Notes under the pieces: generated by a model
Told to the model about the DNA's origin: nothing
Seen by the model: only the letters and a program-made list of their open reading frames with translations
Databases searched by the model: none
Position numbers and translations under genes: made by a program
NCBI GenBank assembly: GCA_024697705.1
Contig: JAILFF010000271.1
Coordinates: 1-14,585, forward strand
Direction: 5' to 3'
Length of the DNA stretch: 14,585 bases
Source: Ruminococcus sp.
GTDB lineage: Bacteria > Bacillota > Clostridia > Oscillospirales > Ruminococcaceae
Shown here: piece by piece, positions 1 through 5,372 of the stretch
Layout of the letters: each line of letters begins with the position of its first letter
How positions within the stretch are numbered: position 1 is the stretch's first letter

Positions 1-386
1 AGTATATGGTGTTCGAGCGCTTCGTCGGCAGGCGCCATGATTATCTGTCCGCCGTCAAAAGATATCAGCACAAGAATCGGCTCGCCGTCTTTCAGCGCTG
101 TTTTTACGGCTGATTCTTCGGGATAATAATTGTATTCATAGTGTCTTTGATTATATATTTCAGTCTGTGTTGTGAGCTTTGAACGTATAACGGCTGCCGC
201 CGTAAACGCAGCGAAGTCCCTAAGTATAATTATTACGTTGCGTTTACGGAGAAAAGCGCGGTATACCGTAGTTTTACCGTAAATACACTGATTTCGTTTA
301 CGCAACCCCCGTGTAATTACAGCGTTTTTACCGTAAACGCAACGTAATATATTTGTCTGCGCGAACGAAGTTCGTGTCGGGAACAT
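1..386 (-). CDS. Unidentified protein, 3' end beyond window edge, start uncertain
   Basis: An open frame continues without a stop from about 420 to the left edge, 36 bp downstream of the hsp70 stop and in the same direction, so it is probably the fourth gene of the GTPase-GrpE-Hsp70 operon. The part from about 200 to 1 reads like real protein (for example HYEYNYYPEESAVKTALKDG, then LVLISFDGGQIIMAPADEAL). I recognise no family. The first ATG (384-386) has no ribosome site in front of it. The stretch it would encode up to about 231 is two imperfect 18-residue repeats, CVYGKNAVITRGLRKRNQ and CIYGKTTVYRAFLRKRNV, which are simply the translation of the inverted-motif DNA at 231-349. The true start may therefore lie further in, or the 5' end may have been remodelled by that element. 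The frame is seen directly; membership of the operon is inferred. Confidence 0.4.
   Translation of the reverse strand, partial: MFPTRTSFAQTNILRCVYGKNAVITRGLRKRNQCIYGKTTVYRAFLRKRNVIIILRDFAAFTAAAVIRSKLTTQTEIYNQRHYEYNYYPEESAVKTALKDGEPILVLISFDGGQIIMAPADEALEHHI
231..349. repeat. Inverted-repeat element with iterated CGTTTACGG motif
   Basis: A perfect 19-bp inverted repeat: TATTACGTTGCGTTTACGG at 231-249 and its exact reverse complement at 331-349. Between the arms the core motif recurs in alternating orientation (ACCGTAAA near 276, CGTTTACGC near 295), and further copies lie outside (CCGTAAACGCA at 200-210, TTTTTACGG at 101-109 and 389-397). No clear target-site duplication flanks it. It could be a small non-autonomous mobile element, a folded RNA, or a cluster of binding sites. 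Confidence 0.6.
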
Positions 387-422
387 TGTTTTTACGGTGA
401 TGAAATGCCTGCACCTAAACTA

Positions 423-2009
423 TTAACTTTTCTGTCCCACCGCGTCGCTGACAATATCCGCCTCGATGACGGCACCTCTCGTTTTGTCAAGACCCTTGAC
501 ATGAACACAGCCGTCCTCCACAAGCGAAAGCGTTACCTCGATAGGCGAATTCTTCGGCAGTGTACCGTCGAGAACGAGCATCGCCGTGCCGATCTTCAAG
601 TCCTCGTCAACGTCGTAATACTGCTCGTAGTTGTTCACCTGGAAGAGGTCTATCGGGATATTCGTCGCGTTGTCCTCGTTGGTGCCGTAGGTCGCCGAAA
701 CGGAAGCGGGCAGCTCGGTGTCCTTCATGATAAGGTTGTTTATCCGAAGCTCGCCGTTTAAAAGCATACGTATACCGAGACTCTTGTTCGCGATGGTGAC
801 TATCTTCGAGGGCAGCTTGCCCATTATTCCGGGAAGAGTGGCGATGTTCTCGTAGGTCTCGATCTTCTCTCCGGGAAGGGTCATCATTTCGGGAGCCGCT
901 GCTGCACCGTCAGCCGCCATGCCCTCGCTGCTGAACTCAACGCCCTGAATGTACTTCATGAAAGCGTAGATGGAAGCGCCCTTCGCGACAGCCGTGTTCG
1001 GCTCGTTGAAGTTTATTTCAAGCTGCGGGAAGTTCTCCTCGATAGCCTTCTTCACCTGCGGCATATAGGTCGAGCCGCCGACGAGCAGTATCTTCGTGAG
1101 CGGCACCTCAACGCGCTCGATGACCTTGCGGGTGAGCGATACCGCGCTGTCGAGCAGGGATGAGGTAGCGTCCTCGAACTCCTTGCGGGTGATCTCGATA
1201 GCCGCCTTGTACTGCCTGTCCACCTTGACGGGAACGACGGTGCTTTCCGCCTGCGTGAGTATCTTCTTTGCCTCCTCGCAGGCGATGAGCAGATCTTGTT
1301 CGATGTCGGGGTCATACTCGTCGTCGTAGCCCGTTTCCTCGCGGAATTTTTCCTTAACGAGGTCGATAAGCGCTATGTCCCAGTTCTTGCCGCCCAGATC
1401 GTGGTCGCCTTCGGTGGTGATGGTGCGGAAGCTGCGCTCCTTTATCTCCATAGCGGTAACGTCGAAGGTGCCGCCGCCTAAGTCAAAGACTATGACGTTC
1501 TCGGGCTGATCGGATTTGTTCATGCCGTAGTAGATAGCCGCCGCCGTGGGCTCCTCGATAATGCCGAGCACATCGAGCCCGGCCGCTTCGCCCGCTTCTT
1601 TTGTGGCGCGTTTTTCGGCGTCGCCGAAGTAGGCGGGAACGGTGATGACTACACGCTTAACGTCGGAATTGGTATATACCGAGCCGTCGTGCGCTATCTT
1701 CTTAAGTATCTCTGCGGAGACCTCGACGGGCGTGGTGGTGTAGCTCTGCTCGGGACCGTAGTTGAACGAAGCCTCGATGCCTATCCTCGACTTGACGAAC
1801 TGGATAGTCGTTTCGGGGTAGAGTATAGCGGTATTCTTTGCGGCGTTGCCGACGATGGGGTCGGTGCCGGGCTCCATTCTCACGACGGAGGGGATAGTGG
1901 TCTCGCCCTCAACGCTGGGGCAGGTAACGCACTGACCGTTTTCATCAAAGTAGCTTATGCAGGAATAAGTAGTACCGAGATCGATACCAAATACATATTT
2001 TTCAGACAT
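423..2009 (-). CDS. Lidless Hsp70 (DnaK)-family chaperone
   Basis: An Hsp70-family ATPase, 528 residues. The start is the ATG at 2007-2009, with GGAGGT seven bases upstream; an earlier TTG in frame lacks a ribosome site. The nucleotide-binding domain is complete (about 4-355): phosphate-1 GIDLGTTYS (8-16), VVITVPAYFGD (120-130), EEPTAAAIYYGM (152-163), phosphate-2 FDLGGGTFDVT (175-185), and adenosine motif ILLVGGST (307-314). A beta substrate-binding domain follows (about 405-515; IEVTLSLVEDG at 490-500 matches the DnaK IEVTFDIDANG strand). Two things are odd. The conserved hydrophobic DVLLLD linker is absent and replaced by about 50 alanine/glycine/methionine-rich residues (355-402), and the protein stops right after the beta domain, so the helical lid is missing (DnaK has about 610-640 residues). 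It is not the housekeeping DnaK, because no dnaJ or hrcA is nearby. It is probably the partner of the upstream GrpE-like protein and membrane GTPase. The family call is certain; the role is inferred. Confidence 0.93.
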   Translation of the reverse strand: MSEKYVFGIDLGTTYSCISYFDENGQCVTCPSVEGETTIPSVVRMEPGTDPIVGNAAKNTAILYPETTIQFVKSRIGIEASFNYGPEQSYTTTPVEVSAEILKKIAHDGSVYTNSDVKRVVITVPAYFGDAEKRATKEAGEAAGLDVLGIIEEPTAAAIYYGMNKSDQPENVIVFDLGGGTFDVTAMEIKERSFRTITTEGDHDLGGKNWDIALIDLVKEKFREETGYDDEYDPDIEQDLLIACEEAKKILTQAESTVVPVKVDRQYKAAIEITRKEFEDATSSLLDSAVSLTRKVIERVEVPLTKILLVGGSTYMPQVKKAIEENFPQLEINFNEPNTAVAKGASIYAFMKYIQGVEFSSEGMAADGAAAAPEMMTLPGEKIETYENIATLPGIMGKLPSKIVTIANKSLGIRMLLNGELRINNLIMKDTELPASVSATYGTNEDNATNIPIDLFQVNNYEQYYDVDEDLKIGTAMLVLDGTLPKNSPIEVTLSLVEDGCVHVKGLDKTRGAVIEADIVSDAVGQKS

Positions 2010-2039
2010 AACAGACCTCCAAAACAAAATAAGATAGTT

Positions 2040-2140
2040 AGATAAAAGATAAGAGATATTTAATGATTTCAGATAAAAGATAATACTTTCAGCAGCAAAA
2101 TATATCTTTTATCTTTTATCTTATATCTTTTTATCTGAAA
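2040..2140. repeat. Inverted heptamer repeat (AGATAAA type)
   Basis: The space between the grpE-like gene and hsp70 is filled by AGATAAA-like heptamers (AGATAAA 2040-2046, AGATAAG 2047-2053, AGATATT 2054-2060, AGATAAA again from 2071) facing reversed copies at 2102-2140. The arms 2041-2059 and 2102-2120 pair at 18 of 19 positions. A second pair is TTTCAGATAAAAGATA (2067-2082) with 2124-2140. The right arm runs into the grpE-like gene and forms its last codons and TAA stop. There is no T-tract for a classical terminator. In RNA it would fold into a long AU-rich hairpin and could tune mRNA stability between the two genes. Confidence 0.75.
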
Positions 2141-2966
2141 CTTTGTAGACCGCTACCTTTGCGGGACGGAGAACCTTTCCGTTGTAGACGAACGCGCTCG
2201 ATTTTACCGAAGCGATACAGTCGCGCAGAGCGGGGTCTTCGGCGGGTACGGTCTTTGAGATGCGGTGTTCGAGATAGTCGTACTTGTCGCCCGGTGCGGG
2301 AGTGCGTATCTCGACGCTGTTGTTCGTAAGCACACCGCGCACCGAATCGGCGTAGTATTCAAGGCTTTTTATGTAGGCTTTGAGGAACTCGCTGTCGGGA
2401 GCATTCTCTTTTTCGGTTCGCAGCTCGTCAAGCTCTTCGGTCATGTCGATGTAAAGCCCGATGAACTGCATGAGGAAAGGCGACGCGAGCTTGTCGTAGA
2501 ATTCGTTCTTGTACTTTTGAAGCTCGCTGTTGAGATTGCGTTCTATTTCCTCATGGACGGCTACTGCGCGGTTCGCGGCGGTAAGCTGCACGTTCACGGT
2601 GTGGATATCCTCTTCAAGCTCCACAAGCTTGCCGAGCAGGTCGCCGCGCAGCTCGTCGAGCCTGTTTAATACGGGGGAATACTCGTCATCGGGCTCGTCT
2701 GCGGGCGGTTCGTCGGGTGCGTTATCGGCGCTTTCTTCATCGGAAGCAGGCTGCGCGAACTCGTTCGTGCCGTTTGTTTCGGTCTCTGCCGCGCTTTCGG
2801 GAACGGGCTCGGAAAGCACCTCATCTCCGTCGGAAAGGGACTGCACTTCCTGTCCTGTGTTTTCGGGTACGATCTCTTCGGTAATTTCGTTCATCGGTTG
2901 ATTTTCTCTCCCTTCGCTGTTGGTTTCGTTTATTGGTGTGGGTCTTCTTTTTATGGAAATACTCAT
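2121..2966 (-). CDS. GrpE-like coiled-coil co-chaperone
   Basis: A 281-residue protein, likely the nucleotide exchange factor for the Hsp70 encoded next to it. Its layout is an acidic, low-complexity and probably disordered N-terminus (about 20-98, rich in E, D, P, S), a long coiled coil (about 99-185), more helix to about 215, and a C-terminal part ending in SAFVYNGKVLRPAKVAVYKV (257-276). That end resembles the GrpE signature, in which a G-x-V-[IL]-RPA-x-V-x-V strand closes the beta domain. It is longer than typical GrpE (about 180-220) and diverged, so the assignment rests on architecture, this motif and the neighbour. The start has GAGGA eight bases upstream and lies 19 bp after the GTPase stop. 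Met25 (ATG ending at 2894) is preceded by GGGAGAG and could be a second start. The last five residues, SDKKI, are encoded by the heptamer repeat that follows. It could instead be a dedicated adaptor without exchange activity. Confidence 0.72.
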   Translation of the reverse strand: MSISIKRRPTPINETNSEGRENQPMNEITEEIVPENTGQEVQSLSDGDEVLSEPVPESAAETETNGTNEFAQPASDEESADNAPDEPPADEPDDEYSPVLNRLDELRGDLLGKLVELEEDIHTVNVQLTAANRAVAVHEEIERNLNSELQKYKNEFYDKLASPFLMQFIGLYIDMTEELDELRTEKENAPDSEFLKAYIKSLEYYADSVRGVLTNNSVEIRTPAPGDKYDYLEHRISKTVPAEDPALRDCIASVKSSAFVYNGKVLRPAKVAVYKVSDKKI

Positions 2967-2985
2967 GATCGTTTCCTCAATTGAT

Positions 2986-4791
2986 TCAGATCTTGAAATC
3001 GCCGGCTATGTACTTGTCGTAATCGCCGATACGCTCTTTTATCTGTTTTTTCTTCGTCTCGCTGATGTCGCCGATGCCTTCGTCCTTCCATATCGCCGAA
3101 AGCTGATAATCCGAGCGGGTAAGTATCCACTGCACCGCCGCCACGACGTTCTCGGGCTCGAACCTTGCGAGCGCTCCCTTCGGCATATAGCCCATAGACG
3201 AGCAGGAGAAGAAATGCACGTACTTGAAATTCTGGTCGAGCAGCGTTACCGCATTGCTCTTGCCGTTCGAGATAAGGAATGCCCGGCAGAGCAGATCCAT
3301 AGCGTCGTATTTGTTCGCGTAGAATGAGGGGTCTGTCTTCCGGAGCTTCTTGATAGCAGGTTCGCCGAGCAGCTCTTTCAGATGTATCGTATCGACCTTG
3401 TTTATCGCGACCGCCACGGGCAGCGTGTATTTGCCGCCCTCGCGCCTCATTCCCTGCAAGCCGTCGAGAGTTTCAAGAAATACCTGCATCAGCGAGTCGA
3501 TGTTCATTTTGCCGATGCTCATGTCTCCGAGCTCGTCCGAATAATCTATAACGGACTTCATTGAATAGGGGTCGATGATGAACACCACGCCCTCGCTGAA
3601 GCTGAAATGCTTAAGCCTTTCCTTTGAGTTTATCGTCTCGAACACCTCACCGGGCATATCGTAGAGGTGAACGTATCTGTCAACGTCGAATTTATTGTTG
3701 CTGATGAAGAAATTGAACGATGAAACGTCGTATTCCTGACCGGGCTTTGTGGCGGGAATCGGTCGGATACCCTTGAAGCTCTTTTCTGCTTCTTCAAACA
3801 GGAACTCGGTGTCCTTGTCGGGGAACGAAGTCTTCAAGCCGTAGCGGATAGCGTCTTCGTTGATGAATTTATAAAGAAACGCCGTCTTGAAGGTTGTCTT
3901 TCCCGCAGCAACGCCGCCGATAAGAGCCACGCCGAGAGGTCTTGACATCTTCGCTCTGTCCGATCTGCCGCAGTAGGGGCAGCGGGCGGTGAGGTCGGAG
4001 CGCTTTTGCTTGTCGGCGGTCTTTGTTACGGCAGTACAGGGCAGCACGGTCCCGCAGAGGCATCTCCTGTGAAAAATACCGAATTTGGTCGGTCGGAGCT
4101 TCATGTGCGGCACCCCGCAGACGGGGCAGATATAGACGGGGAGCGAATACTCCTCCTTGCATTTGTCACATCGGTAGGAAACGTGTTTGAGTTTGAAATC
4201 AAGTATCTCAACGCCCATGCAGACCGCCGCGAACAGCTTATAGATCAGTATGAGGATCAGGAACAGCATCAGAATGGCAAGGCTCAGAACGCCCGATATC
4301 GCCGCGCCGAACGTAAGCACGCAGACGATGGTGAGAAGAGCTTTGAGGCAGTCGATCAAGCGCCAGAATCCGTAGCTGTCGAACTTGCAGCTCCAGGTAT
4401 ACTTTACGGTCTCGATGATATTTTTCCAGCTGTTTCCGATGGCGGAGCCGATGTCTTTTAAAAGCTGTTTGTTGAAGTAGCCGGGCTCGGCACATTCCTC
4501 GTAATATTTATAAGAGCCGTCGCCGTTTTTTGGGATATCATCTTCGGTGAAATCAATTTCTTCGTTGCGGACCCTGATCTCGTTGTGCTTGCAGATGAAA
4601 GCCTCCATAAAGCAGCAGAAGGAATGGAAAAGTCCGACCAGCGTACCGACGGCGCCCAGTCCGATAAGGATAACGACTACTGCCGAAACGGCGGCATCGG
4701 GAAGCTTGTTGAAGTGTGAAAGCAGCAGCAGCACGGCGACATAAAGCAGTACGAACAGAATTAACAGTCTGCCGCCCTTGTTGTTATTCAT
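2986..4791 (-). CDS. Membrane protein with zinc ribbons and TRAFAC-type GTPase domain
   Basis: First gene of the minus-strand operon, 601 residues. The start is the ATG at 4789-4791 behind GGGGAGGTGA; an in-frame GTG 12 bases earlier lies inside that ribosome site and is rejected. Two hydrophobic helices (about 7-25 and 33-57) and a second pair (about 149-165 and 167-190) anchor it in the membrane. A cysteine-rich segment follows with CDKC (208-211), CPVC (222-225), CLC (244-246) and CPYC (271-274), consistent with two zinc ribbons. The C-terminal half is a GTPase: P-loop IGGVAAGKTT (291-300, Lys298), G3 DMPG (378-381), G4 NKVD (464-467) and a possible G5 FSCSSMG (528-534). It resembles prokaryotic GTPases fused to zinc ribbons that comparative-genomics work has linked to conflict or stress systems (for example the Pfam DO-GTPase group), but I cannot confirm which family. 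Followed 19 bp later by the GrpE-like gene. It probably senses or relays a membrane signal to the Hsp70 pair; that is inference. Confidence 0.8.
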   Translation of the reverse strand: MNNNKGGRLLILFVLLYVAVLLLLSHFNKLPDAAVSAVVVILIGLGAVGTLVGLFHSFCCFMEAFICKHNEIRVRNEEIDFTEDDIPKNGDGSYKYYEECAEPGYFNKQLLKDIGSAIGNSWKNIIETVKYTWSCKFDSYGFWRLIDCLKALLTIVCVLTFGAAISGVLSLAILMLFLILILIYKLFAAVCMGVEILDFKLKHVSYRCDKCKEEYSLPVYICPVCGVPHMKLRPTKFGIFHRRCLCGTVLPCTAVTKTADKQKRSDLTARCPYCGRSDRAKMSRPLGVALIGGVAAGKTTFKTAFLYKFINEDAIRYGLKTSFPDKDTEFLFEEAEKSFKGIRPIPATKPGQEYDVSSFNFFISNNKFDVDRYVHLYDMPGEVFETINSKERLKHFSFSEGVVFIIDPYSMKSVIDYSDELGDMSIGKMNIDSLMQVFLETLDGLQGMRREGGKYTLPVAVAINKVDTIHLKELLGEPAIKKLRKTDPSFYANKYDAMDLLCRAFLISNGKSNAVTLLDQNFKYVHFFSCSSMGYMPKGALARFEPENVVAAVQWILTRSDYQLSAIWKDEGIGDISETKKKQIKERIGDYDKYIAGDFKI

Positions 4792-4839
4792 ATCCCGCGT
4801 CACCTCCCCTTGATAAATTTTCTTTATAGCTTTATATGA

Positions 4840-4853
4840 TAACGAAATCGTTA
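4840..4853. promoter_or_regulatory. Palindrome, possible operator in the GTPase operon leader
   Basis: TAACGAAATCGTTA is a 6+6 inverted repeat around an AA centre. It sits about 15-28 bases downstream of the predicted transcription start of the minus-strand operon, where a repressor would block elongation. A similar TTGATAATC sequence lies beside it. Only the symmetry and position support this; no regulator is known. Confidence 0.35.
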
Positions 4854-4874
4854 ATTGATAATCTTAACTCATTT

Positions 4875-4903
4875 ATTATATCACAAAATCTACAATCTGT
4901 CAA
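4875..4903 (-). promoter_or_regulatory. Sigma-A promoter of the GTPase-GrpE-Hsp70 operon
   Basis: On the minus strand TTGACA (4898-4903) and TATAAT (4875-4880) are separated by exactly 17 bp, with TG at the extended -10 position. Transcription would begin near 4868, leaving a leader of about 77 nt before the ATG at 4791. The 16 bases GATTTTGTGATATAAT that end the promoter are identical to those of the speA promoter. Confidence 0.85.
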
Positions 4904-4930
4904 GATTACACATTAATTGTAAATTTATTT

Positions 4931-5061
4931 ACTAAATTATTGATGTAACTTCACAAAAATCTGCCGAAATATAATGCGAATTGCACAATGTCAAGGTATT
5001 CGGAACGCTCTCGGACGATGATACAAATGCGGTGGGCTCCAAAAGACGTGAATTTCGATGC
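4931..5061. other. Intergenic stretch with no recognised gene
   Basis: This lies between the GTPase-operon promoter and the large palindrome. Short frames exist on both strands (one plus-strand frame reads VKVFGTLSDDDTNAVGSK near 4990-5045, which looks faintly coding), but none has a start with a ribosome site. It may be a remnant of a decayed gene or plain spacer. I see no RNA gene in it. Confidence 0.4.
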
Positions 5062-5139
5062 TTAAGGATACACCGCGCAAAGACCGCCTGACGGCTTTGC
5101 GCACAATCTGCTTGCAATCTTTGCGCGGTGTATCCTTAA
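5062..5139. repeat. Perfect 22-bp inverted repeat with TTAA ends (MITE-like)
   Basis: The left arm at 5062-5083 (begins TTAAGGATACACCGCGC) and right arm at 5118-5139 (ends GGTGTATCCTTAA) are exact reverse complements across 22 bp, with a 34-base centre. A competing inner hairpin exists: GCGCAAAG (5075-5082) plus CCG pairs with CGG plus CTTTGCGC (5092-5102), using the same bases as the outer stem. The TTAA at both ends could be a target duplication. It lies between two promoters that face away from it, so it is unlikely to terminate either operon; no T-run follows on either strand. Confidence 0.8.
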
Positions 5140-5167
5140 ATATTTGATGGTTTTGACCTAATATCCA

Positions 5168-5196
5168 TTGACAAACAGAGGATTTTGTGATATAAT
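5168..5196 (+). promoter_or_regulatory. Sigma-A promoter of the polyamine operon
   Basis: Consensus TTGACA (5168-5173) and TATAAT (5191-5196) with 17-bp spacing and an extended -10 TG. The start of transcription is expected near 5203, giving a leader of about 170 nt before speA. The core 5181-5196 is identical to the divergent promoter at 4875-4890. Confidence 0.87.
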
Positions 5197-5208
5197 ATCC
5201 CTATATTT

Positions 5209-5238
5209 GTCGCCCCGGTTGGGGTTGTGAGTTGAAAT
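5209..5238 (+). promoter_or_regulatory. CRISPR-repeat-like hairpin at the 5' end of the speA leader
   Basis: The 30-base stretch starts GTCGCCCC, has a CCCC-GGTT-GGGG stem-loop, and ends GTTGAAAT. This layout resembles type I-C CRISPR repeats (GTCGC..., hairpin, ...GATTGAAAT). There is only one copy and no spacer array, so it may be a solitary repeat, a leader RNA structure, or chance. It lies within the first 10-40 nt of the predicted transcript. Confidence 0.35.
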
Positions 5239-5277
5239 GTGAATACAGTCAATAATCAGCAATCAGCCGATAAGGGT

Positions 5278-5355
5278 ATGTGCGGAATAATAAGACTTGT
5301 TTGCAGGTTTTGGATTCGGCTGCCGTGCCGTGTTTTGAGCCTGCATTTTGTTTGA
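5278..5355 (+). CDS. Possible 25-residue leader peptide upstream of speA
   Basis: An ATG at 5278 opens a 25-codon frame (begins MCGIIRLVCRFWIRLPCR) that ends with TGA at 5353-5355, 17 bases before the speA ATG and in a different frame from it. It holds four arginine codons (AGA, AGG, CGG, CGT) and three cysteines. The only ribosome-site-like sequence, AAGGGT, is too close to the ATG, so translation is doubtful. If translated it could couple arginine supply to speA expression, since SpeA consumes arginine. This is a suggestion from position only. Confidence 0.25.
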   Translation: MCGIIRLVCRFWIRLPCRVLSLHFV

Positions 5356-5372
5356 TATGGAGTGAAGTCCCT

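Noticed and set aside
4932..5117. Small minus-strand open frame in the divergent intergenic region
   Set aside because: It overlaps the palindrome, lacks a ribosome site and resembles nothing.
5062..5139. Bidirectional transcription terminator
   Set aside because: Both flanking operons are transcribed away from it and no T-tract follows either arm.
5209..5238. CRISPR array
   Set aside because: Only one repeat-like copy is present and no second repeat or spacer pattern follows, so it is listed only as a repeat-like hairpin.
5280..5372. N-terminal extension of SpeA from an upstream GTG
   Set aside because: No ribosome site at 5280, while GGAGTGA precedes the ATG at 5373 and the family starts there.
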